Assembly (NCBI RefSeq): GCF_024763615.1
Contig: NW_026604982.1
Coordinates: 1-64,000, forward strand
Direction of reading: 5' to 3'
DNA length: 64,000 nt
Source of the DNA: Phlebotomus papatasi
Lineage: Eukaryota; Arthropoda; Insecta; Diptera; Psychodidae
The translations under genes were made by a program, and so were the position numbers. Positions 12,801-26,443 of this stretch are shown here, in pieces. Each line of letters opens with the position of its first letter. Positions within the stretch are counted from its first letter, which is position 1. The notes beneath the pieces were generated by a model, which saw only the letters and a list, made by a program, of their open reading frames with translations, was not told the DNA's origin and did no database searches.

Positions 12801-15800
12801 TATAATCGACTTTAAAGATTTTCAAACACTTTTATGCATTTCTCGTCCAATTTTCCTTGTTTCCGAGTTAAATTCTGCACATCTCAAGCCTGAAGGAGGC
12901 TCTAAACAGATGCAAAGTTTGAGGCCCCTATCTCTCATAGTTTCCGAGATAATCGACTTTAAAGATTTTCAAACACTTTCGTGCATTTCTCGTCCAATTT
13001 TCCTTATTTCCGAGTTAAATTCGGCACATCTCAAACCTGAAGGAGGCTCTAAACAGATGCAATATTTGAGGTACCTATCTCTCATAGTTTCCGAGATAAT
13101 CGATTTTAAAGATTTTCAAACACTTTTGTGCATTTCTCGTCCAATTTTCCTTATTTCCGAGTTAAATTCTGCACATCTCAAGCCTGAAGGAGGCTCTAAA
13201 CAGATGTAAAGTTTGAGGCCTCTATTTCTCATAGTTTCCGAGATAATCGACTTTAAAAATTTTCAAACACTTTTGTGCATTTCTCGTCCAATTTTCCTTA
13301 TTTCCGAGTTAAATTCTGCACATCTCAAACCTGAAGGAGGCTCTAAACAGATGTAAAGTTTGAGGCCCCTATCTCTTTTAGTTTCCGATATAATCGACTT
13401 TAAAGATTTTCAAACACTTTTATGCATTTCTCGTCCAATTTTCCTTGTTTCCGAGTTAAATTCTGCACATCTCAAGCCTGAAGGAGGCTCTAAACAGATG
13501 TAAAGTTTGAGGCCTCTCTCTCATAGTTTCCGAGATAATCGACTTTAAAAATTTTCAAACACTTTTGTGCATTTCTCGTCCAATTTTCCTTATTTCCGAG
13601 TTAAATTCTGCACATCTCAAGCCTGAAGGAGGCTCTAAACAGATGTAAAGTTTTGAGGTCCCTATCTCTCATAGTTTCCGAGATAATCGACCTTAAAGAT
13701 TTTCAAACACTTTCGTGCATTTCTCGTCCAATTTTCCTTGTTTCCGAGTTAAATTCTGCACATCTCAAGCCTGAAGGAGGCTCTAAACAGATGCAAAGTT
13801 TGAGGCCCTTATCTCTCATAGTTTCCGAGATAATCGACTTTAAAGATTTTCAAACACTTTTATGCATTTCTCGTGCAATTTTCCTTGTTTCCGAGTTAAA
13901 TTCTGCACATCTCAAGCCTGAAGGAGGCTCTAAACAGATGCAAAGTTTGAGGCCCTTATCTCTCATAGTTTCCGAGATAATCGACTTTAAAGATTTTCAA
14001 ACACTTTTGTGCATTTCTCGTCCAATTTTCCTTATTTCCGAGTTAAATTCTGCACATCTCAAGCCTGAAGGAGGCTCTAAACAGATGTAAAGTTTTGAGG
14101 TCCCTATCTCTCATAGTTTCCGAGATAATCGACCTTAAAGATTTTCAAACACTTTCGTGCATTTCTCGTCCAATTTTCCTTGTTTCCGAGTTAAATTCTG
14201 CACATCTCAAGCCTGAAGGAGGCTCTAAACAGATGCAAAGTTTGAGGTCCCTATCTCTCATAGTTTCCGAGATAATCGACCTTAAAGATTTTCAAACACT
14301 TTCGTGCATTTCTCGTCCAATTTTCCTTGTTTCCGAGTTAAATTCTGCACATCTCAAGCCTGAAGGAGGCTCTAAACAGATGCAAAGTTTGAGGCCCTTA
14401 TCTCTCATAGTTTCCGAGATAATCGACTTTAAAGATTTTCAAACACTTTTGTGCATTTCTCGTCCAATTTTCCTTATTTCCGAGTTAAATTCTGCACATC
14501 TCAAGCCTGAAGGAGGCTCTAAACAGATGTAAAGTTTGAGGCCTCTATTTCTCATAGTTTCCGAGATAATCGACTTTAAAAATTTTCAAACACTTTTGTG
14601 CATTTCTCGTCCAATTTTCCTTATTTCCGAGTTAAATTCTGCACATCTCAAACCTGAAGGAGGCTCTAAACAGATGTAAAGTTTGAGGCCCCTATCTCTT
14701 TTAGTTTCCGATATAATCGACTTTAAAGATTTTCAAACACTTTTATGCATTTCTCGTCCAATTTTCTTTGTTTCCGAGTTAAATTCTGCACATCTCAAGC
14801 CTGAAGGAGGCTCTAAACAGATGTAAAGTTTGAGGCCCCTATCTCTTTTAGTTTCCGATATAATCGACTTTAAAGATTTTCAAACACTTTTATGCATTTC
14901 TCGTGCAATTTTCCTTGTTTCCGAGTTAAATTCTGCACATCTCAAGCCTGAAGGAGGCTCTAAACAGATGTAAAGTTTTGAGGCCCCTATCTCTCATAGT
15001 TTCCGATATAATCGACTTTAAAGATTTTCAAATACTTTTATGCATTTCTGGTCCAATTTTCCTTGTTTCCGAGTTAAATTCTGCACATCTCAAGCCTGAA
15101 GGAGGCTCTAAACAGATGTAAAGTTTGAGGCCTCTATCTCTCATAGTTTCCGAGATAATCGACTTTAAAGATTTTCAAACACTTTTATGCATTTCTCGTC
15201 CAATTTTCCTTATTTTCGAGTTAAATTCTGCACATCTCAAGCCTGAAGGAGGCTCTAAACAGATGCAAAGTTTGAGGCCCCTATCTCTCATAGTTTCCGG
15301 GATAATCGACTTTAAAGATTTTCAAACACTTTAATGCTTTTCTCGTCCAACTCACCTCATTTCCAAGTGAAATTTTACACAGCTCAAGCCTGAAGGAGGC
15401 TCTAAACAGATGCAAAATTTGAGGTACCTATCTCTCATAGTTTCCGAGATAATCGATTTTAAAGATTTTCAGACACTTTCGTGCCTTTCTCGTCCAATTT
15501 TCCTTATTTCCGAGTTAAATTCTGCAAATCTCAAGCCTGAAGGAGGCTCTAAACAGATGTAAAGTTTGAGGCCTCTATTTCTCATAGTTTCCGAGATAAT
15601 CGACTTTAAAAATTTTCAAACACTTTTGTGCATTTCTCGTCCAATTTTCCTTATTTCCGAGTTAAATTCTGCACATCTCAAACCTGAAGGAGGCTCTAAA
15701 CAGATGTAAAGTTTGAGGCCCCTATCTCTCATAGTTTCCGATATAATCGACTTTAAAGATTTTCAAACACTTTTATGCATTTCTCGTCCAATTTTCCTTG

Positions 15801-16739
15801 TTTCCGAGTTAAATTCTGCACATCTCAAGCCTGAAGGAGGCTCTAAACAGATGTAAAGTTTGAGGCCCCTATCTCTTTTAGTTTCCGATATAATCGACTT
15901 TAAAGATTTTCAAACACTTTTATGCATTTCTCGTGCAATTTTCCTTGTTTCCGAGTTAAATTCTGCACATCTCAAGCCTGAAGGAGGCTCTAAACAGATG
16001 TAAAGTTTTGAGGCCCCTATCTCTCATAGTTTCCGATATAATCGACTTTAAAGATTTTCAAATACTTTTATGCATTTCTGGTCCAATTTTCCTTGTTTCC
16101 GAGTTAAATTCTGCACATCTCAAGCCTGAAGGAGGCTCTAAACAGATGTAAAGTTTGAGGCCTCTATCTCTCATAGTTTCCGAGATAATCGACTTTAAAG
16201 ATTTTCAAACACTTTTATGCATTTCTCGTCCAATTTTCCTTATTTTCGAGTTAAATTCTGCACATCTCAAGCCTGAAGGAGGCTCTAAACAGATGCAAAG
16301 TTTGAGGCCCCTATCTCTCATAGTTTCCGGGATAATCGACTTTAAAGATTTTCAAACACTTTAATGCTTTTCTCGTCCAACTCACCTCATTTCCAAGTGA
16401 AATTTTACACAGCTCAAGCCTGAAGGAGGCTCTAAACAGATGCAAAATTTGAGGTACCTATCTCTCATAGTTTCCGAGATAATCGATTTTAAAGATTTTC
16501 AGACACTTTCGTGCCTTTCTCGTCCAATTTTCCTTATTTCCGAGTTAAATTCTGCAAATCTCAAGCCTGAAGGAGGCACTAAACAGATGCAAAGTTTGAG
16601 GCCCCTATCTCTCATAGTTTCCGAGATAATCGACTTTAAAGATTTTCAAACACTTTTATGCATTTCTCGTGCAATTTTCCTTGTTTCCGAATTAAATTCT
16701 GCACGTCTCAAGCCTGAAGGAGGTTCTAAACAGATGTAA
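9830..16739. repeat. Higher-order satellite block B (about 47 monomers)
   Basis: Copy of block A. Compared with blocks A and C it lacks two monomers near its start, between 9830 and 10271. Private frameshifts seen in A (near 3028, 3092 and 4700) are absent here, while B has its own 1-bp insertion near 11201. This shows independent decay after duplication. Boundaries are approximate. Confidence 0.8.
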
Positions 16740-16742
16740 AGT

Positions 16743-19700
16743 TTGAGGCCCCTATCTCTCATAGTTTCCGAGATAATCGACTTTAAAGATTTTCAAACAC
16801 TTTTGTGCATTTCTCGTCCAATTCTCCTCACTTCCGAGTTAAATTCTGCACATCTCAAGCCTGAAGGAGGTTCTAAACAGATGCAAAATTTGAGGCCTCT
16901 ATCTCTCATAGTTTCCGAGATAATCGACTTTAAAGATTTTCAAACACTTTTATGCATTTCTCGTGCAATTTTCCTTGTTTCCGAGTTAAATTCTGCACAT
17001 CTCAAGCCTGAAGGAGGCTCTAAACAGATGCAAAGTTTGAGGCCCCTATCTCTCATAGTTTCCGAGATAATCGACTTTAAAGATTTTCAAACACTTTTGT
17101 GCATCTCTCGTCCAATTCTCCTCACTTCCGAGTTAAATTCTGCACATCTCAAGCCTGAAGGAGGTTCTAAACAGATGCAAGGTTTGAGGCCCCTATCCCT
17201 CATAGTTTCCGAGATAATCGAGTTTAAAGATTTTCAAACACTTTTATGCATTTCTCGTCCAACTCACCTCATTTCCAAGTGAAATTTTACACAGCTCAAG
17301 CCTGAAGGAGGCTCTAAACAGATGCAAAATTTGAGGTACCTATCTCTCATAGTTTCCGAGATAATCGATTTTAAAGATTTTCAGACACTTTTATGCATTT
17401 CTCGTCCAATTTTCCTTGTTTCCGAGTTAAATTCTGCACATCTCAAGCCTGAAAGAGGCACTAAACAGATGTAAAGTTTGAGGCCCCTATCTCTCATAGT
17501 TTCCGATATAATCGACTTTAAAGATTTTCAAACACTTTTATGCATTTCTCGTCCAATTTTCCTTGTTTCCGAGTTAAATTCTGCACATCTCAAGCCTGAA
17601 GGAGGCTCTAAACAGATGCAAAATTTGAGGCCCCTATCTCTCATAGTTTCCGAGATAATCGACTTTAAAGATTTTCAAACACTTTTATGCATTTCTCGTG
17701 CAATTTTCCTTGTTTCCGAGTTAAATTCTGCACATCTCAAGCCTGAAGGAGGCTCTAAACAGATGCAAAGTTTGAGGCCCCTATCTCTCATAGTTTCCGA
17801 GATAATCGACTTTAAAGATTTTCAAACACTTTCGTGCATTTCTCGTCCAATTTTCCTTGTTTCCGAGTTAAATTCTGCACGTCTCAAGCCTGAAGGAGGC
17901 TCTAAACAGATGCAAAGCTTGAGGCCCCTATCTCTCATAGTTTCCGAGATAATCGACTTTAAAGATTTTTAAACACTTTACTGCTATTCTCGTCCAACTC
18001 ACCTCATTTCCAAGTGAAATTTTACACAGCTCAAGCCTGAAGGAGGCTCTAAACTGATGCAAAATTTGAGGTACCTATCTCTCATAGTTTCCGAGATAAT
18101 CGATTTTAAAGATTTTCAGACACTTTCGTGCCTTTCTCGTCCAATTTTCCTTGTTTCCGAGTTAAATTCTGCACATCTCAAGCCTGAAGGAGGCTCTAAA
18201 CAGATGTAAAGTTTTAGGCTTCTATCTCTCATAGTTTCCGAGATAATCGACTTTAAAAATTTTCAAACACTTTTGTGCATTTCTCGTCCAATTTTCCTTA
18301 TTTCCGAGTTAAATTCGGCACATCTCAAGCCTGAAGGAGGCTCTAAACAGATGCAAAGTTTGAGGCCCTTATCTCTCATAGTTTCCGAGATAATCGACTT
18401 TAAAGATTTTCAAACACTTTTATGCATTTCTCGTGCAATTTTCCTTGTTTCCGAATTAAATTCTGCACGTCTCAAGCCTGAAGGAGGTTCTAAACAGATG
18501 TAAAGTTTGAGGCCTCTATCTCTCATAGTTTCCGAGATAATCGACTTTAAAAATTTTCGAACACTTTAATGCTTTTCTCGTCCAACTCACCTCATTTCCA
18601 AGTGAAATTTTACACAGCTCAAGCCTGAAGGAGGCTCTAAACAGATGCAAAATTTGAGGTACCTATCTCTCATAGTTTCCGAGATAATCGATTTTAAAGA
18701 TTTTCAGATACTTTTATGCATTTCTCGTCCAATTTTCCTTATTTCCGAGTTAAATTCGGCACATCTCAAGCCTGAAGGAGGCTCTAAACAGATTCAAAGT
18801 TTGAGGCACTTATCTCTCATAGTTTCCGAGATAATCGACTTTAAAGATTTTCAAACACTTTTATGCATTTCTCGTGCAATTTTCCTTGTTTCCGAATTAA
18901 ATTCTGCACGTCTCAAGCCAGAAGGAGGTTCTAAACAGATGTAAAGTTTGAGGCCTCTATCTCTCATAGTTTCCGAGATAATCGACTTTAAAAATTTTCG
19001 AACACTTTAATGCTTTTCTCGTCCAACTCACCTCATTTCCAAGTGAAATTTTACACAGCTCAAGCCTGAAGGAGGCTCTAAACAGATGCAAAATTTGAGG
19101 TACCTATCTCTCATAGTTTCCGAGATAATCGATTTTAAAGATTTTCAGACACTTTTATGCATTTCTCGTCCAATTTTCCTTGTTTCCGAGTTAAATTCTG
19201 CACATCTCAAGCCTGAAGGAGGCTCTAAACAGATGCAAAATTTTAGGCCCCTATCTCTCATAGTTTCCGAGATAATCGACTTTAAAGATTTTCAGACACT
19301 TTTATGCATTTCTCGTGCAATTTTCCTTGTTTCCGAGTTAAATTCTGCACATCTCAAGCCTGAAGGAGGCTCTAAACAGATGCAAAGTTTGAGGCCCCTA
19401 TCTCTCATAGTTTCCGAGATAATCGACTTTAAAGATTTTCAAACACTTTCGTGCATTTCTCGTCCAATTTTCCTTGTTTCCGAGTTAAATTCGGCACATC
19501 TCAAACCTGAAGGAGGCTCTAAACAGATGCAAAATTTGAGGTACCTATCTCTCATAGTTTGCGAGATAATCGATTTTAAAGATTTTCAAACACTTTTATG
19601 CATTTCTCTTCCAATTTTCCTTGTTTCCGAGTTAAATTCTGCACATCTCAAGCCTGAAGGAGGCTCTAAACAGATGCAAAATTTTAGGCCCCTATCTCTC

Positions 19701-22700
19701 ATAGTTTCCGAGATAATCGACTTTAAAGATTTTCAAACACTTTCGTGCATTTCTCGTCCAATTTTCCTTGTTTCCGAGTTAAATTCGGCACATCTCAAAC
19801 CTGAAGGAGGCTCTAAACAGATGCAAAATTTGAGGTACCTATCTCTCATAGTTTCCGAGATAATCGACTTTAAAGATTTTCAAACACTTTCGTGCATTTC
19901 TCGTCCAATTTTCCTTGTTTCCGAGTTAAATTCGGCACATCTCAAGCCTGAGGGAGGCTCTAAACAGATGTAAAGTTTTGAGGCCCCTATCTCTCATAGT
20001 TTCCGATATAATCGACTTTAAAGATTTTCAAACACTTTTATGCATTTCTCGTCCAATTTTCCTTGTTTCCGAGTTAAATTCTGCACATCTCAAGCCTGAA
20101 GGAGGCTCTAAACAGATGCAAAGTTTGAGGCCCCTATCTCTCATAGTTTCCGAGATAATCGACTTTAAAGATTTTCAAACACTTTCGTGCATTTCTCGTC
20201 CAATTTTCCTTATTTCCGAGTTAAATTCGGCACATCTCAAACCTGAAGGAGGCTCTAAACAGATGCAAAATTTGAGGTACCTATCTCTCATAGTTTCCGA
20301 GATAATCGATTTTAAAGATTTTCAAACACTTTTGTGCATTTCTCGTCCAATTTTCCTTATTTCCGAGTTAAATTCTGCACATCTCAAGCCTGAAGGAGGC
20401 TCTAAACAGATGTAAAGTTTGAGGCCTCTATTTCTCATAGTTTCCGAGATAATCGACTTTAAAAATTTTCAAACACTTTTGTGCATTTCTCGTCCAATTT
20501 TCCTTATTTCCGAGTTAAATTCTGCACATCTCAAACCTGAAGGAGGCTCTAAACAGATGTAAAGTTTGAGGCCCCTATCTCTTTTAGTTTCCGATATAAT
20601 CGACTTTAAAGATTTTCAAACACTTTTATGCATTTCTCGTCCAATTTTCCTTGTTTCCGAGTTAAATTCTGCACATCTCAAGCCTGAAGGAGGCTCTAAA
20701 CAGATGTAAAGTTTGAGGCCTCTCTCTCATAGTTTCCGAGATAATCGACTTTAAAAATTTTCAAACACTTTTGTGCATTTCTCGTCCAATTTTCCTTATT
20801 TCCGAGTTAAATTCTGCACATCTCAAGCCTGAAGGAGGCTCTAAACAGATGTAAAGTTTTGAGGTCCCTATCTCTCATAGTTTCCGAGATAATCGACCTT
20901 AAAGATTTTCAAACACTTTCGTGCATTTCTCGTCCAATTTTCCTTGTTTCCGAGTTAAATTCTGCACATCTCAAGCCTGAAGGAGGCTCTAAACAGATGC
21001 AAAGTTTGAGGCCCTTATCTCTCATAGTTTCCGAGATAATCGACTTTAAAGATTTTCAAACACTTTTATGCATTTCTCGTGCAATTTTCCTTGTTTCCGA
21101 GTTAAATTCTGCACATCTCAAGCCTGAAGGAGGCTCTAAACAGATGCAAAGTTTGAGGCCCTTATCTCTCATAGTTTCCGAGATAATCGACTTTAAAGAT
21201 TTTCAAACACTTTTGTGCATTTCTCGTCCAATTTTCCTTATTTCCGAGTTAAATTCTGCACATCTCAAGCCTGAAGGAGGCTCTAAACAGATGTAAAGTT
21301 TTGAGGTCCCTATCTCTCATAGTTTCCGAGATAATCGACCTTAAAGATTTTCAAACACTTTCGTGCATTTCTCGTCCAATTTTCCTTGTTTCCGAGTTAA
21401 ATTCTGCACATCTCAAGCCTGAAGGAGGCTCTAAACAGATGCAAAGTTTGAGGTCCCTATCTCTCATAGTTTCCGAGATAATCGACCTTAAAGATTTTCA
21501 AACACTTTCGTGCATTTCTCGTCCAATTTTCCTTGTTTCCGAGTTAAATTCTGCACATCTCAAGCCTGAAGGAGGCTCTAAACAGATGCAAAGTTTGAGG
21601 CCCTTATCTCTCATAGTTTCCGAGATAATCGACTTTAAAGATTTTCAAACACTTTTATGCATTTCTCGTGCAATTTTCCTTGTTTCCGAGTTAAATTCTG
21701 CACATCTCAAGCCTGAAGGAGGCTCTAAACAGATGCAAAGTTTGAGGCCCTTATCTCTCATAGTTTCCGAGATAATCGACTTTAAAGATTTTCAAACACT
21801 TTTGTGCATTTCTCGTCCAATTTTCCTTATTTCCGAGTTAAATTCTGCACATCTCAAGCCTGAAGGAGGCTCTAAACAGATGTAAAGTTTGAGGCCTCTA
21901 TTTCTCATAGTTTCCGAGATAATCGACTTTAAAAATTTTCAAACACTTTTGTGCATTTCTCGTCCAATTTTCCTTATTTCCGAGTTAAATTCTGCACATC
22001 TCAAACCTGAAGGAGGCTCTAAACAGATGTAAAGTTTGAGGCCCCTATCTCTTTTAGTTTCCGATATAATCGACTTTAAAGATTTTCAAACACTTTTATG
22101 CATTTCTCGTCCAATTTTCCTTGTTTCCGAGTTAAATTCTGCACATCTCAAGCCTGAAGGAGGCTCTAAACAGATGTAAAGTTTGAGGCCTCTCTCTCAT
22201 AGTTTCCGAGATAATCGACTTTAAAAATTTTCAAACACTTTCGTGCATTTCTCGTCCAATTTTCCTTGTTTCCGAGTTAAATTCGGCACATCTCAAACCT
22301 GAAGGAGGCTCTAAACAGATGCAAAATTTGAGGTACCTATCTCTCATAGTTTGCGAGATAATCGATTTTAAAGATTTTCAAACACTTTTATGCATTTCTC
22401 TTCCAATTTTCCTTGTTTCCGAGTTAAATTCTGCACATCTCAAGCCTGAAGGAGGCTCTAAACAGATACAGAATTTTAGGCCCCTATCTCTCATAGTTTC
22501 CGAGATAATCGACTTTAAAGATTTTCAGACACTTTTATGCATTTCTCGTGCAATTTTCCTTGTTTCCGAGTTAAATTCTGCACATCTCAAGCCTGAAGGA
22601 GGCTCTAAACAGATGCAAAATTTGAGGTACCTATCTCTCATAGTTTCCGAGATAATCGACTTTAAAGATTTTCAAACACTTTCGTGCATTTCTCGTCCAA

Positions 22701-25700
22701 TTTTCCTTGTTTACGAGTTAAATTCGGCACATCTCAAGCCTGAGGGAGGCTCTAAACAGATGTAAAGTTTTGAGGCCCCTATCTCTCATAGTTTCCGATA
22801 TAATCGACTTTAAAGATTTTCAAACACTTTTATGCATTTCTCGTCCAATTTTCCTTGTTTCCGAGTTAAATTCTGCACATCTCAAGCCTGAAGGAGGCTC
22901 TAAACAGATGCAAAGTTTGAGGCCCCTATCTCTCATAGTTTCCGAGATAATCGACTTTAAAGATTTTCAAACACTTTCGTGCATTTCTCGTCCAATTTTC
23001 CTTATTTCCGAGTTAAATTCGGCACATCTCAAACCTGAAGGAGGCTCTAAACAGATGCAAAATTTGAGGTACCTATCTCTCATAGTTTCCGAGATAATCG
23101 ATTTTAAAGATTTTCAAACACTTTTGTGCATTTCTCGTCCAATTTTCCTTATTTCCGAGTTAAATTCTGCACATCTCAAGCCTGAAGGAGGCTCTAAACA
23201 GATGTAAAGTTTGAGGCCTCTATTTCTCATAGTTTCCGAGATAATCGACTTTAAAAATTTTCAAACACTTTTGTGCATTTCTCGTCCAATTTTCCTTATT
23301 TCCGAGTTAAATTCTGCACATCTCAAACCTGAAGGAGGCTCTAAACAGATGTAAAGTTTGAGGCCCCTATCTCTTTTAGTTTCCGATATAATCGACTTTA
23401 AAGATTTTCAAACACTTTTATGCATTTCTCGTCCAATTTTCCTTGTTTCCGAGTTAAATTCTGCACATCTCAAGCCTGAAGGAGGCTCTAAACAGATGTA
23501 AAGTTTGAGGCCTCTCTCTCATAGTTTCCGAGATAATCGACTTTAAAAATTTTCAAACACTTTTGTGCATTTCTCGTCCAATTTTCCTTATTTCCGAGTT
23601 AAATTCTGCACATCTCAAGCCTGAAGGAGGCTCTAAACAGATGTAAAGTTTTGAGGTCCCTATCTCTCATAGTTTCCGAGATAATCGACCTTAAAGATTT
23701 TCAAACACTTTCGTGCATTTCTCGTCCAATTTTCCTTGTTTCCGAGTTAAATTCTGCACATCTCAAGCCTGAAGGAGGCTCTAAACAGATGCAAAGTTTG
23801 AGGCCCTTATCTCTCATAGTTTCCGAGATAATCGACTTTAAAGATTTTCAAACACTTTTATGCATTTCTCGTGCAATTTTCCTTGTTTCCGAGTTAAATT
23901 CTGCACATCTCAAGCCTGAAGGAGGCTCTAAACAGATGCAAAGTTTGAGGCCCTTATCTCTCATAGTTTCCGAGATAATCGACTTTAAAGATTTTCAAAC
24001 ACTTTTGTGCATTTCTGGTCCAATTTTCCTTATTTCCGAGTTAAATTCTGCACATCTCAAGCCTGAAGGAGGCTCTAAACAGATGTAAAGTTTTGAGGTC
24101 CCTATCTCTCATAGTTTCCGAGATAATCGACCTTAAAGATTTTCAAACACTTTCGTGCATTTCTCGTCCAATTTTCCTTGTTTCCGAGTTAAATTCTGCA
24201 CATCTCAAGCCTGAAGGAGACTCTAAACAGATGCAAAGTTTGAGGTCCCTATCTCTCATAGTTTCCGAGATAATCGACCTTAAAGATTTTCAAACACTTT
24301 CGTGCATTTCTCGTCCAATTTTCCTTGTTTCCGAGTTAAATTCTGCACATCTCAAGCCTGAAGGAGGCTCTAAACAGATGCAAAGTTTGAGGCCCTTATC
24401 TCTCATAGTTTCCGAGATAATCGACTTTAAAGATTTTCAAACACTTTTGTGCATTTCTCGTCCAATTTTCCTTATTTCCGAGTTAAATTCTGCACATCTC
24501 AAGCCTGAAGGAGGCTCTAAACAGATGTAAAGTTTGAGGCCTCTATTTCTCATAGTTTCCGAGATAATCGACTTTAAAAATTTTCAAACACTTTTGTGCA
24601 TTTCTCGTCCAATTTTCCTTATTTCCGAGTTAAATTCTGCACATCTCAAACCTGAAGGAGGCTCTAAACAGATGTAAAGTTTGAGGCCCCTATCTCTTTT
24701 AGTTTCCGATATAATCGACTTTAAAGATTTTCAAACACTTTTATGCATTTCTCGTCCAATTTTCCTTGTTTCCGAGTTAAATTCTGCACATCTCAAGCCT
24801 GAAGGAGGCTCTAAACAGATGTAAAGTTTGAGGCCCCTATCTCTTTTAGTTTCCGATATAATCGACTTTAAAGATTTTCAAACACTTTTATGCATTTCTC
24901 GTGCAATTTTCCTTGTTTCCGAGTTAAATTCTGCACATCTCAAGCCTGAAGGAGGCTCTAAACAGATGTAAAGTTTTGAGGCCCCTATCTCTCATAGTTT
25001 CCGATATAATCGACTTTAAAGATTTTCAAATACTTTTATGCATTTCTGGTCCAATTTTCCTTGTTTCCGAGTTAAATTCTGCACATCTCAAGCCTGAAGG
25101 AGGCTCTAAACAGATGTAAAGTTTGAGGCCTCTATCTCTCATAGTTTCCGAGATAATCGACTTTAAAGACTTTCAAACACTTTTATGCATTTCTCGTCCA
25201 ATTTTCCTTATTTTCGAGTTAAATTCTGCACATCTCAAGCCTGAAGGAGGCTCTAAACAGATGCAAAGTTTGAGGCCCCTATCTCTCATAGTTTCCGGGA
25301 TAATCGACTTTAAAGATTTTCAAACACTTTAATGCTTTTCTCGTCCAACTCACCTCATTTCCAAGTGAAATTTTACACAGCTCAAGCCTGAAGGAGGCTC
25401 TAAACAGATGCAAAATTTGAGGTACCTATCTCTCATAGTTTCCGAGATAATCGATTTTAAAGATTTTCAGACACTTTCGTGCCTTTCTCGTCCAATTTTC
25501 CTTATTTCCGAGTTAAATTCTGCAAATCTCAAGCCTGAAGGAGGCACTAAACAGATGTAAAGTTTGAGGCCCCTATCTCTCATAGTTTCCGAGATAATCG
25601 ACTTTAAAGATTTTCAAACACTTTCGTGCATTTCTCGTCCAATTTTCCTTGTTTCCGAGTCAAATTCTGCACATCTCAAGCCTGAAGGAGGCTCTAAACA

Positions 25701-26443
25701 GATGTAAAGTTTGAGGCCTCTATCTCTCATAGTTTCCGAGATAATCGACTTTAAAAATTTTCAAACACTTTTGTGCATTTCTCGTCCAATTTTCCTTATT
25801 TCCGAGTTAAATTCGGCACATCTCAAGCCTGAAGGAGGCTCTAAACAGATGTAAAGTTTTGAGGCCCCTATCTCTCATAGTTTCCGAGATAATCGACTTT
25901 AAAGATTTTCAAACACTTTCGTGCATTTCTCGTCCAATTTTTCTTGTTTCCGAGTTAAATTCTGCAAATCTCAAGCCTGAAGGAGGCACTAAACAGATGT
26001 AAAGTTTGAGGCCCCTATCTCTCATAGTTTCCGAGATAATCGACTTTAAAGATTTTCAAACACTTTCGTGCATTTCTCGTCCAATTTTCCTTGTTTCCGA
26101 GTTAAATTCTGCATATCTCAAGCCTGGAGGAGGCTCTAAACAGATGTAAAGTTTGAGGCCTCTATCTCTCATAGTTTCCGATATAATCGACTTTAAAGAT
26201 TTTCAAACACTTTTGTGCATTTCTCGTCCAATTTTCCTTATTTCCGAGTTAAATTCTGCACATCTCAAGCATGAAGGAGGCTCTAAACAGATGCACAGTT
26301 TGAGGCCCCTATCTCTCATAGTTTCCGAGATAATCGACTTTAAAGATTTTCAAACACTTTTATGCATTTCTCGTGCAATTTTCCTTGTTTCCGAATTAAA
26401 TTCTGCACGTCTCAAGCCTGAAGGAGGTTCTAAACAGATGTAA
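16743..26443. repeat. Higher-order satellite block C (about 66 monomers)
   Basis: Copy of block B at an offset of about 7206 bp from 10271 onwards. It contains an additional internal duplication of about 2792 bp (19 monomers). The runs at 19978, 20859 and 21301 recur at 22770, 23651 and 24093, which accounts for its larger size. Boundaries are approximate. Confidence 0.8.
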
